A stretch of DNA of 64,000 nucleotides from Bacteroidales bacterium (GTDB lineage: Bacteria; Bacteroidota; Bacteroidia; Bacteroidales; WCHB1-69), in contig JAFPVR010000116.1 of the NCBI GenBank assembly GCA_017395245.1, positions 26,064 through 90,063 of the forward strand, in the 5' to 3' direction. The position numbers were made by a program, and so were the translations under genes. Under the pieces are notes generated by a model. The model ran no database searches. It was given only the letters and a program-made list of their open reading frames with translations, and had not been told where the DNA came from. This document shows positions 15,476 to 22,462 of this stretch, in pieces (position 1 is the stretch's first letter; every line of letters begins with the position of its first letter).

Positions 15476-16228
15476 CTACGCTTTCGTCTGGTTCGCAACA
15501 CCCTCCTGCTTGGCCTTCAGCTCCTCTTCGGAGAGGCCGAGGTAGCGGTCGCTGATGACCTGCATCTCGCTGTCGAGTTCCAGCAGGTACGGCACGCCGG
15601 TGGGGATGTTGAGCTTCACAATCTCCTCGTTCGACATGTTCTTCATGAACTTGATGATGCCGCGGATACTGTTGCCGTGGGCCACGACGAGCACCTGCTT
15701 GTACTCGCGCAGCGACTCCACGATGTTGACGTTCCACAGCGGGATGATGCGCTTGGTGGCGTCCATCAGCGATTCGGTGGCGGGGCGGGCGGCCTTGAAC
15801 TTGATGTCTTGGTAGCGGATGTCGAACTTCGGGTGGCGCGGGTCGTCGTCGGCCAGCGGCTGGGGTTGCACGTCGTAGCTGCGGCGCCACTTGGTGACCT
15901 GCTCCTCGCCGTAGACCTCCACGGCCTGCTTCTTGTTCTGTCCTTGCAGGGCGCCGTAGTGCTTCTCGTTCAGCCGCCAGGTCTTGTAGACCGGCAGCCA
16001 TAGACGGTCCATCTCCTCCAAAACATAGTTCAGCGTCTTGATGGCGCGTTTCAGGAAAGAGGTGTAGGTGTAGCGGATGTCGATGCCGGGCTCGTCGCGC
16101 AGCACGCGGCCCGCCTGCTTGGCCTCTTCGATGCCCTGCGGCGTGAGGTCCACGTCCGTCCAGCCCGTGAACTGGTTCGACAGGTTCCATTCGCTTTGTC
16201 CGTGTCGTATGAGGATGAGTTTGTACAT
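15476..16228 (-). CDS. gpmA: 2,3-bisphosphoglycerate-dependent phosphoglycerate mutase
   Basis: 250 residues, full length. It interconverts 3- and 2-phosphoglycerate in glycolysis through a phosphohistidine. The catalytic loop is LILIRHGQSEWN with His9. FTGWTDVDLTP, YGALQGQNKKQ and VLVVAHGNSIRGIIK carry the other family signatures, including the second active-site histidine (VAHGN). It is a single gene facing the terminator at 15393. A heptamer array lies upstream of its start (16238), and no clear -7 box was seen. Confidence 0.96.
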   Translation of the reverse strand: MYKLILIRHGQSEWNLSNQFTGWTDVDLTPQGIEEAKQAGRVLRDEPGIDIRYTYTSFLKRAIKTLNYVLEEMDRLWLPVYKTWRLNEKHYGALQGQNKKQAVEVYGEEQVTKWRRSYDVQPQPLADDDPRHPKFDIRYQDIKFKAARPATESLMDATKRIIPLWNVNIVESLREYKQVLVVAHGNSIRGIIKFMKNMSNEEIVKLNIPTGVPYLLELDSEMQVISDRYLGLSEEELKAKQEGVANQTKA

Positions 16229-16237
16229 TCTTGGAAT

Positions 16238-16297
16238 GGTTATTGGTTATAGGTTATTGGTTATTGGTTATAGAAGTTTAGAGTTTAGAGTTTAGAG
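16238..16297. repeat. Two adjacent heptamer arrays (GGTTATW x5, TTTAGAG x3)
   Basis: ggttatt, ggttata, ggttatt, ggttatt, ggttata, then 4 bases, then three tttagag units. They fill the gap between gpmA and panD. Confidence 0.9.
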
Positions 16298-16314
16298 TGG
16301 TCGTATGTCAGAGG

Positions 16315-16659
16315 TCAGAGTTTGTTCTCCGCATCGGGGAAGACGATGGCGGGTTTGAAGGTTTTGGCCTCCTCGAAGTCCATGGAGGCGTAGGAGAGGA
16401 TGATGACGATGTCGCCGACGGCGGCTTTGCGGGCGGCGGCGCCGTTGAGGCAGATCACTCCCGAACCTTTCGCGCCCTTGATGACGTAGGTCTCCAGACG
16501 CTCGCCGTTGTTTACATTCAGCACCTGTACCTTCTCGTTTTCGATCAGGTTGGCGGCCTCCATCAGCGCCTCGTCGACGGTGATGCTGCCCACATAGTGG
16601 AGGTTGGCCTCCGTGACGGTGGCGCGGTGAATTTTCGATTTCAGGATTTCGATGTTCAT
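16315..16659 (-). CDS. panD: Aspartate 1-decarboxylase (proenzyme)
   Basis: 114 residues, the usual PanD size. It decarboxylates aspartate to beta-alanine for pantothenate. The self-cleavage site is G24-S25 in [10 protein letters not shown], generating the pyruvoyl group. The fold's conserved [14 protein letters not shown] and [18 protein letters not shown] are present. It lies downstream of panC on the same strand, so beta-alanine production and its condensation with pantoate are encoded together. The 169 bases between the two genes are mostly heptamer repeat. Confidence 0.96.
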   Translation of the reverse strand: MNIEILKSKIHRATVTEANLHYVGSITVDEALMEAANLIENEKVQVLNVNNGERLETYVIKGAKGSGVICLNGAAARKAAVGDIVIILSYASMDFEEAKTFKPAIVFPDAENKL

Positions 16660-16723
16660 CGGTATAAATCGTTGTTTGTTATCTTCTGTATATTGTAACT
16701 GTGTGGTTTTCTTCGTTTCAAGA

Positions 16724-16831
16724 TTTTAGACTTTAGACGTAAGACTTTGGGGCTCTTTCGCAAGTCTTAAGTCTCAAGTCTCAAGTCTCAAGTCTCAAGT
16801 CTTAAGTCTCAAGTCTCAAGTCTCAAGTCTA
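16724..16831. repeat. Tandem heptamer repeat, 10 units of CAAGTCT plus degenerate flank
   Basis: 16761-16830 is ten contiguous 7-bp units (caagtct, taagtct, caagtct and so on). 16724-16760 has looser steps (ttttaga, ctttaga, cgtaaga). The panC TAG stop (16829-16831 on the minus strand) falls in the last unit. The unit is the reverse complement of the nqrB-nqrC array. Confidence 0.93.
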
Positions 16832-17656
16832 ATACCTCACATTGTCAATGAGTCGTACGGGGCCGACATAGACCGTGATGAACCCCATCACGCCGTGCGG
16901 GTTGTCGAGGGTGTCGGCGGTCTGGAGGGTCGCGGCGTCGGCGAGCTCGAAGTAGTCGAGCTGGAATTCCGGAATCTTGTCAATCTCGCTCTCCACGAAC
17001 TGCTTGATTTCCTGGAGGGTGGCGCAAGCCTTGGACGCTTCGAGGATGCGGTGGATGTTCGCGGCAACTTCGAATTCGTGGACCGAGAGGCGGCGGTTGC
17101 GGGAGCTCATGGCCAGACCGTTGGGCTCGCGCACGATGGGGCAGGGGACAATCTCGGAGAGGATGCGGCATTGGCGGCACATCTCCTTCACGACGGCGAT
17201 CTGCTGGTAGTCCTTCTCGCCGAAGTAAGACTTGTGCGGGCGCACCCATTCGAGCAGGCGGCGCACGATGACGCCCACGCCGTTAAAGTGTCCCGGACGG
17301 GCGGCACCTTCCATCACGTTGGCCACGGAGCCGAAGTCATAGACCTCGGAGGGTGCCACGGGGAAGACCTCCTCCACAGAGGGGGCGAACACGTAGTCGG
17401 CCAGGTCGCCGATGAGCTGCACGTCGGCCTCCAACGTGCGGGGGTACTTTTGCAGGTCCTCGGCGTTGTTGAACTGCACGGGGTTCACGAAGATGGAGCA
17501 GAAAACGATGTCGTTCTCCTCGTGTGCGCGGCGGATGAGCGACAGGTGGCCTTCGTGGAGGGCGCCCATCGTGGGCACCATGCCGATGGTTTTGCCGGCG
17601 GCGCGTTCGCGAACGGCCACGTCCTGCAGTCTTTCAACAGTGGTTATGATTTCCAT
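16829..17656 (-). CDS. panC: Pantothenate synthetase
   Basis: 275 residues, full length. It ligates pantoate and beta-alanine using ATP. The nucleotide-binding signature is MVPTMGALHEGHLSLIRRA, with FCSIFVNPVQFN, YFGEKDYQQIAVV and the KMSKS-like stretch LAMSSRNRRLS. It precedes panD on the minus strand, probably as an operon from the TACCTTTG box at 17712. The final codons merge with a heptamer array. Confidence 0.96.
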   Translation of the reverse strand: MEIITTVERLQDVAVRERAAGKTIGMVPTMGALHEGHLSLIRRAHEENDIVFCSIFVNPVQFNNAEDLQKYPRTLEADVQLIGDLADYVFAPSVEEVFPVAPSEVYDFGSVANVMEGAARPGHFNGVGVIVRRLLEWVRPHKSYFGEKDYQQIAVVKEMCRQCRILSEIVPCPIVREPNGLAMSSRNRRLSVHEFEVAANIHRILEASKACATLQEIKQFVESEIDKIPEFQLDYFELADAATLQTADTLDNPHGVMGFITVYVGPVRLIDNVRY

Positions 17657-17711
17657 ATCAGTTTATCTTTCAATTATTTATACTCAAATTCTCTTTTGAG
17701 AAAAACGGTCG

Positions 17712-17719
17712 CAAAGGTA
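17712..17719 (-). promoter_or_regulatory. -7 promoter box TACCTTTG for panC-panD
   Basis: TACCTTTG on the minus strand, 56 bases upstream of panC. Confidence 0.7.
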
Positions 17720-17792
17720 TGAATTTTTTTGATATTTTCACGGTGTAAAGGCGTTTTTACAAAAATAAATAAGCGCGAAACCATATTTTTTT

Positions 17793-17800
17793 TATTTTTG
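17793..17800 (+). promoter_or_regulatory. -7 promoter box TATTTTTG for the response regulator
   Basis: TATTTTTG followed by CC, 26 bases before ATG 17826, divergent from the panC promoter. Confidence 0.7.
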
Positions 17801-17825
17801 CCTTTTCATTTGAAAATTCGCGATT

Positions 17826-18509
17826 ATGGAGAACAAACGCATACTTTTGGCCGAAGACGACATGAATTTAGGCAAGGTGCTCACCACCGTGCTCACCGGC
17901 AAGGGCTTCGACGTGAAGCACGCCAACAACGGCGAAGCTGCCTACGAACTCTTCTGCACCAACGAGTTCGACCTTTGCCTCATCGATGTGATGATGCCCA
18001 TCAAGGACGGGTTCACGCTGGCGCAGGAAATCCGCAAGATGGACAAGCGAATCCCGATTATCTTCTTGACAGCCAAGACGATGCAGGAAGATATGATCAA
18101 GGGGCTCTCCATCGGCGGCGACGACTACATCACCAAGCCGTTCACTATGGAGATTCTGCTGGCGCGGATACAGGCGCTGCTGCGGCGCACGGAAGCGCAG
18201 GAGGATGAGGGCGACCAGATTGTCAATATCGGCAATATCCAGTTCGACCGCAAACGGCACGTGCTCATCATCAACGGCGAGGAGCAGAAGATGACCTCCC
18301 GCGAGGGTGCTCTCCTTGACATGCTCTACGAACAGCGCAACGACGTGCTCTATCGCAGCTACGCGCTCAAGAAAATCTGGGGCGAGGACAGTTTCTACAA
18401 CAGCCGCAACATGGATGTCTACATCACGCGGCTGCGCAAGCTGCTGAAAAGCGAGCCCAATGTGCAGATTGTCAATGTGCACAGCACGGGCTTCAAGCTG
18501 ATTTGGTAG
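17826..18509 (+). CDS. OmpR-family response regulator, RprY-like
   Basis: 227 residues. The receiver domain (1-120) has the acidic pair in LLAEDDMN, the phospho-acceptor D54 in LCLIDVMMPIKDG, and the switch threonine and lysine in IFLTAKT. The DNA-binding winged helix (about 130-227) ends in MDVYITRLRKLLK and VNVHSTGFKLIW. The sequence resembles RprY of Bacteroides and Porphyromonas. No histidine kinase gene adjoins it, so its partner is elsewhere. It converges on lpxB with only two bases between the stop codons. In Porphyromonas gingivalis RprY has, as I recall, been linked to nqr control, and nqr lies 4 kb away here; a similar link in this organism is inference. Confidence 0.87.
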   Translation: MENKRILLAEDDMNLGKVLTTVLTGKGFDVKHANNGEAAYELFCTNEFDLCLIDVMMPIKDGFTLAQEIRKMDKRIPIIFLTAKTMQEDMIKGLSIGGDDYITKPFTMEILLARIQALLRRTEAQEDEGDQIVNIGNIQFDRKRHVLIINGEEQKMTSREGALLDMLYEQRNDVLYRSYALKKIWGEDSFYNSRNMDVYITRLRKLLKSEPNVQIVNVHSTGFKLIW

Positions 18510-18511
18510 TT

Positions 18512-19636
18512 CTATTTCCGGGCGGCATCTACTACCACCTCGGCGGCGTTCATCGAGGCTGACCCGTTGCCGAGTTTCGTGTACAATTCCTTATACTGCG
18601 CCTTCATGGCGGCGACGTGTTCCGCGTCTTCCGTGATGAGGCGCAGTTCTTTTTCTAACCTTTCCGTATTGTAGTCGTGCTGGATGAGTTCGGTTACAAC
18701 CGGCGCGTCCATAATGAGGTTCGGCAGGGAAATGTAGTTGATTCCCGAGATCAAGTGCTTGGCTATCAGGTAGGAAATCTCGCTGCCGGCATAGCAGACC
18801 ACCTGCGGGGTGCCGATCATGGCGGTCTCCAAGGTGGCCGTTCCGGAGGCCACGATGGCGGCCTTCGCGTTGGCCAGCAGCGCGTAGGTGTTGCCGCAGA
18901 CGGTGCGGACGTTGTGGCCGTGCAAATGTTTGTCATACAATTCTTTCGGCAACCACGAAACCGTCGATACCACGAATTGGTATTGCGGAAACAGCTCCGC
19001 CACTGTCAGCATCTGCGGCAGCAGCGCGTTGACCTCCTGTCGGCGGCTGCCGGGCAGCAGGGCGATAATCTCGCGGTCATCCAACCCGTTGTCTTTCCGG
19101 AAATTGCGGACTTCCGGCCGTTCGGGCAGGTCGCGGCTTACGGCATCCAACAGCGGATGGCCCACGTAGTGCACGTTCATGCCGTTTTTGGAGTAAAATT
19201 CCTTCTCGAATGGCAAAATCACCATCATTTCATCCACATCGCGCTTGATCTGCTTGATGCGGCCCTTCTTCCAGGCCCAGATCTGTGGCGAGATGTAATA
19301 GACGGTCTTAAGGCCGCGCTGTTTGGCAAACTCAGCGATGCGCAGGTTGAAGCCGGGGTAGTCAACGAGCACGAGCACGTCGGGATTCCATGCAATAATG
19401 TCTGTCTTACAGCGTTTTATGTTGCCCAACACGGTCCTGAGGTTGACAAAGACCTCCCAGAACCCCATGAAGGCCATCTCCTTGTAGTGGAGCAGCAGTT
19501 CCGCGCCGGCGTCGCGCATGAGGTCGCCGCCGCAGCCGCGAAACTGCGCCTCGGAGTCTTTCTGCCGGATGGCCTTGATGAGGTTGGATGCGTGCAGGTC
19601 GCCGGAGGCCTCGCCCGCCACGATGTAGTACCGCAT
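18512..19636 (-). CDS. lpxB: Lipid-A-disaccharide synthase
   Basis: 374 residues, the normal LpxB length. This GT19 enzyme joins UDP-2,3-diacylglucosamine and lipid X to form the lipid A disaccharide. Landmarks are YYIVAGEASGDLHASNLI at the start, FRGCGGDLM, VLVDYPGFNLRIAEFAK, YYISPQIWAWKKGRIKQIKR and LLPGSRRQEV. It is last in a minus-strand run after yqeY (3 bases between them) and tcdA. Its presence confirms a Gram-negative outer membrane. Confidence 0.96.
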   Translation of the reverse strand: MRYYIVAGEASGDLHASNLIKAIRQKDSEAQFRGCGGDLMRDAGAELLLHYKEMAFMGFWEVFVNLRTVLGNIKRCKTDIIAWNPDVLVLVDYPGFNLRIAEFAKQRGLKTVYYISPQIWAWKKGRIKQIKRDVDEMMVILPFEKEFYSKNGMNVHYVGHPLLDAVSRDLPERPEVRNFRKDNGLDDREIIALLPGSRRQEVNALLPQMLTVAELFPQYQFVVSTVSWLPKELYDKHLHGHNVRTVCGNTYALLANAKAAIVASGTATLETAMIGTPQVVCYAGSEISYLIAKHLISGINYISLPNLIMDAPVVTELIQHDYNTERLEKELRLITEDAEHVAAMKAQYKELYTKLGNGSASMNAAEVVVDAARK

Positions 19637-19639
19637 CGC

Positions 19640-20089
19640 CTATTGCGCTAACTGCTGTTTCACGATGTCGGAGACCGTCTTGTTGTCGGCCTTGCCGGCG
19701 AAGGCTTTGGTGGCCTGGCCCATCACCTTGCCCATGTCCTTCATCCCGCTGAAGCCGCCCTCGGCGATGATATTCTTGACGATGGCCTCCACCTCTTCGA
19801 GGGAAAGCATTTTCGGCAGGTAGGCTTTGATGATGCCGAGTTGGAACTCCTCTTCTTCGGCGAGGTCCTCGCGGTTCTGTGCGCGGTAGGTCTCCGCCGA
19901 CTCCTGGCGCTGCTTGACCAGCTGTTTCAGGATCTTGATTTCGGACTCCTCGTCGAGGTCTCCGTTGCCGCCTTTCTGGGTCTTGGCCAGCAGGATGGCG
20001 GATTTCACTGCACGTAACGCGTTCAGTTTCTGTGACTCGCGGGCTAACATGGCCGCTTTGATGTCGTTGTTGATGGTTTGTTCTAACAT
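19640..20089 (-). CDS. GatB/YqeY domain protein
   Basis: 149 residues. YqeY family pattern: LNALRAVKSAILLAKTQKGG, ILKQLVKQRQESAETYRAQ, ELGIIKAYLPKML-like stretch, then FSGMKDMGKVMGQATKAFAG. This is the helical domain also found at the C-terminus of the GatB amidotransferase subunit, where it contacts tRNA; stand-alone versions have no proven reaction. It is immediately upstream of lpxB, probably cotranscribed. It is separated from tcdA by a heptamer array. Confidence 0.92.
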   Translation of the reverse strand: MLEQTINNDIKAAMLARESQKLNALRAVKSAILLAKTQKGGNGDLDEESEIKILKQLVKQRQESAETYRAQNREDLAEEEEFQLGIIKAYLPKMLSLEEVEAIVKNIIAEGGFSGMKDMGKVMGQATKAFAGKADNKTVSDIVKQQLAQ

Positions 20090-20096
20090 TTTAAAT

Positions 20097-20152
20097 GGTT
20101 ATGGGTTATTGGTTATTGGTTATTGGTTATGGGTTATGGGTTATTGGTTATT
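20097..20152. repeat. Tandem heptamer repeat, 8 units of GGTTATK
   Basis: ggttatg, ggttatt three times, ggttatg twice, ggttatt twice. It covers the tcdA-yqeY junction and encodes the last four residues and stop of tcdA. Confidence 0.95.
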
Positions 20153-20932
20153 GAAACATGGTTCCTGTTCGCTCGCTCGTGCCACTGTCTGTACGAGGAG
20201 GCCGGCGAGGGTGAAGCCGAAGATGACGGTGATGTGGGCGACGGTGCCGTTGGTCTGTACTTTGTGGAAGGCGTCGGGAGTGGTGTCTTCTTCGAGGTCA
20301 GTGGGTTGGTTGTCAAGAACTTCGGGGGAGTAGACGCAGAGGAACTTGCGCTCGGGGTATTGCTGCCAGTGCTTGAACTTCTTTCGCAGGCCGCGGGCGA
20401 GCGGGCAGTAGCTGACTTTCCAGAACTCATCGACGCGGATCTTGGTCGGGTCGAGCTTGAGGGCCGAACCCATGGAGGAGAACAGCGTCACGGGGAGGCT
20501 GGTGGCGTGGAGGATGAGGTGGGCCTTGGGCGATAGACTGTCGATGGCGTCGATCACGAAGTCGTACGCTTCGAGGTGGAAGCTGTCGGCAGTGTCGGCG
20601 GCATAGACTTCGGCGCGGACGGTGATGTCGGCGTCGGGATTGATGGAGAGGAGTCTGTCGCGGAGAACTTCGACCTTCAATTTTCCGACAGTCTCGGTGG
20701 TGGCCTGCACCTGCCGGTTGAGGTTGGTGACGTTCACGGTGTCGCAGTCCACGAGGGTGAGGTGGCGCACACCGCTACGCACGAGGCTTTCGGCGCACCA
20801 GCCGCCCACGCCGCCCACACCGAAGAGGATGACGCGCACATTGGCCAGTCGCGCCATCGCCTCGCCACCGAGCAACCGCTCCGTGCGGTCGAACATGCCG
20901 GCAGTGCTAAGGTTTTCTTCGTTTGCGGTCAT
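20141..20932 (-). CDS. tcdA: tRNA threonylcarbamoyladenosine dehydratase (TcdA/YgdL)
   Basis: 263 residues. ThiF/E1-like Rossmann protein: MFDRTERLLGGEAMARL, the nucleotide loop VILFGVGGVGGWCAE, LVDCDTVNVTNLNRQ and VIDAIDSLSPKAHLI. TcdA uses ATP to cyclise t6A37 in tRNA to ct6A. The C-terminal membrane-like segment (FGFTLAGLLVQTVAR) is typical. Its start overlaps the stop of the upstream gene by 4 bases. The terminal residues FNNQ come from a heptamer repeat. Confidence 0.92.
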   Translation of the reverse strand: MTANEENLSTAGMFDRTERLLGGEAMARLANVRVILFGVGGVGGWCAESLVRSGVRHLTLVDCDTVNVTNLNRQVQATTETVGKLKVEVLRDRLLSINPDADITVRAEVYAADTADSFHLEAYDFVIDAIDSLSPKAHLILHATSLPVTLFSSMGSALKLDPTKIRVDEFWKVSYCPLARGLRKKFKHWQQYPERKFLCVYSPEVLDNQPTDLEEDTTPDAFHKVQTNGTVAHITVIFGFTLAGLLVQTVARASEQEPCFNNQ

Positions 20933-21648
20933 ATATCTTCACGTCTTAATAAGTCGCTGGTAATCATGCGGTTGTCTTCCATCGGGAATTTGAGTTTCCC
21001 GTAGTTGGCCTCCGACACCGACATCTTGTGGTGCAGCTTCTGAAATAGTTTCTTCCGCCGGTATTCTTTCACGGCCGCTTCGGACTCATAATACAGATAT
21101 TGGAGGAAGTCCAGCACCTGTTTGCTCTTTTTCTGCTCTTGTGCGATGAGCTGCGGGGTGTTCTGGCAGAGGATTTTGTGGTCGGCCGCAAGGGGTAGCA
21201 TTGCGATATAGTCTTCGATGTCGGCCTGTTTGTCGGCGGAGAGCAGGAACAGATAGTCGGCTTGCGGGTAGGAGAACAGGATTTTCGTAAACCCTTGATT
21301 GTTGAAGAGATAGTAGTCGTCTTCGAACAGCAGCCCGCCGAGAAGCGGGTTTTGTTCTCCCATTGAGAGGGAAAGCGGGGCGGTGGTTTTGTTGGCTAAA
21401 ATCACCAGGTCGATTTCAAACTCCTGATTGAAAGAGGTGAAATACATTGGGAATCGCAGGTCCGGATGTATTTCGTCCAGGGTGATATCCCCGATGTAGG
21501 CGCAGGGTTGTTTGAGCCGTTTCTGCACTTGGTTGGCGAAGGCGAGGTGCGTGAGAGGTGACTTCACCCAGCAGAGCCAGTAGTTGTTGGCGCTGCCGAA
21601 CGAGTCTAACGAGATGACGCTCTCGGTGTTTTTCCTTCGCGTAGCCAT
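20929..21648 (-). CDS. Hypothetical protein, 239 residues
   Basis: I do not recognise a named family. The protein is soluble, without signal peptide or membrane segment, with a basic start (MATRRKNTES) and a lysine/arginine-rich C-terminal third (EYRRKKLFQKLHHKM). The central part alternates hydrophobic and acidic residues (LLGGLLFEDDYYLFNNQGF), suggesting an alpha/beta fold. It is translationally coupled to tcdA (4-base overlap) and lies 8 bases behind sodB, so it belongs to the sodB-tcdA-yqeY-lpxB run. Genes in such a run need not be functionally related. Confidence 0.75.
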   Translation of the reverse strand: MATRRKNTESVISLDSFGSANNYWLCWVKSPLTHLAFANQVQKRLKQPCAYIGDITLDEIHPDLRFPMYFTSFNQEFEIDLVILANKTTAPLSLSMGEQNPLLGGLLFEDDYYLFNNQGFTKILFSYPQADYLFLLSADKQADIEDYIAMLPLAADHKILCQNTPQLIAQEQKKSKQVLDFLQYLYYESEAAVKEYRRKKLFQKLHHKMSVSEANYGKLKFPMEDNRMITSDLLRREDI

Positions 21649-21656
21649 AACAGTCT

Positions 21657-22271
21657 CTATTTCAGCACTTCGGCGTAACGGTTCTCAATCACGGTCCAGT
21701 CGAGGATACGGAAGAGATCCTTGAGCTGGTCGGCGCGGCGGTTCTGGTAGTCGAGGTAGTAGGCATGCTCCCACACGTCGAAGGTGAGCAGAGGGTGGAG
21801 GCCATGCTGGAGCGGGTTGCCGGCGTTGGGCTCTTGGGTGATTTGCAGCTTGCCTTCCTCGTCGGCGGCGAGCCATACCCAACCGGAACCGAACAGGGAG
21901 ACGCCCTTCTGCACGAACTCGGTCATGAAGTTGTTGATAGAGCCGAAGTCGCGGTCGAGGGCGGCGGCGAGCAGTCCCGACGGGGCGGACTTGGCGGGCT
22001 TCGGGGCGAACTGGAGGAAGTAGAGGTTATGGTTGAGGGTTTGGCCGGCATTGTTGCGCATGCCGCCCTCGGCCTTCACGACGACCTCCTCAAGGGGCAG
22101 GTTCTCCAACGGGCTGCCGGGCAGTGCGGCGTTGAGGTTGTTGACGTAGGCCTGCAGGTGCTTGCCGTGGTGAAACTGGATGGTCTGTGCCGAGATCACC
22201 GGCGCGAGCGCGTCCTCCGCGTAGGGTAGGGGAAGCAGTTCGAATTTTCCGTCTATAGGGTTGGTAATCAT
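21657..22271 (-). CDS. sodB: Superoxide dismutase, Fe/Mn family
   Basis: 204 residues from ATG 22271. The frame extends upstream to 22319, but the -7 box at 22300-22307 would then lie inside the coding region, and the shorter start (MITNPIDGKFELLPLPY) matches the family. Metal ligands are the histidine in IQFHHGKHLQAYVNNLN, the second in AGQTLNHNLYF, and the aspartate and histidine in TFDVWEHAYYLDYQNRR. GSGWVWLAADEEGKL is the conserved core. It converts superoxide to hydrogen peroxide in the cytoplasm. First gene of the minus-strand run that ends with lpxB. Confidence 0.95.
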   Translation of the reverse strand: MITNPIDGKFELLPLPYAEDALAPVISAQTIQFHHGKHLQAYVNNLNAALPGSPLENLPLEEVVVKAEGGMRNNAGQTLNHNLYFLQFAPKPAKSAPSGLLAAALDRDFGSINNFMTEFVQKGVSLFGSGWVWLAADEEGKLQITQEPNAGNPLQHGLHPLLTFDVWEHAYYLDYQNRRADQLKDLFRILDWTVIENRYAEVLK

Positions 22272-22299
22272 TGTTTTAAGTTTTTGATGAACGAAAGCG

Positions 22300-22307
22300 C
22301 AAATGTA
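22300..22307 (-). promoter_or_regulatory. -7 promoter box TACATTTG for sodB
   Basis: TACATTTG on the minus strand, 28 bases upstream of ATG 22271. It decides the sodB start. Confidence 0.7.
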
Positions 22308-22345
22308 CATAAATTTCAAATATACACAGGCGTGATGAGATTGTC

Positions 22346-22462
22346 GTATGTAGAGCCGTCATAATATGGCGGCTCTACCCTCGGAGTTACACCGGAGTTA
22401 CACCGGTGTAGAGACGCAAAATTTTGCGTCTCTGCAGAGCCGTCATAATATGGCGTCTCTAC
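22346..22462. repeat. Three GTAG...CTAC palindromes in a row
   Basis: GTAGAGCCGTCAT/ATGGCGGCTCTAC (22346-22374), GTAGAGACGCAAAA/TTTTGCGTCTCTGC (about 22409-22436) and GAGCCGTCATAATATGGCGTC then TCTAC (22437-22462). Between the first two is a duplicated CGGAGTTACAC. The sialidase-fusion gene ends at a TAG (22459-22461 on the minus strand) supplied by the third palindrome. Confidence 0.88.

Noticed and set aside
22272-22319. Longer N-terminus for superoxide dismutase
   Set aside because: The -7 box TACATTTG lies inside it, and the family begins at MITNP.
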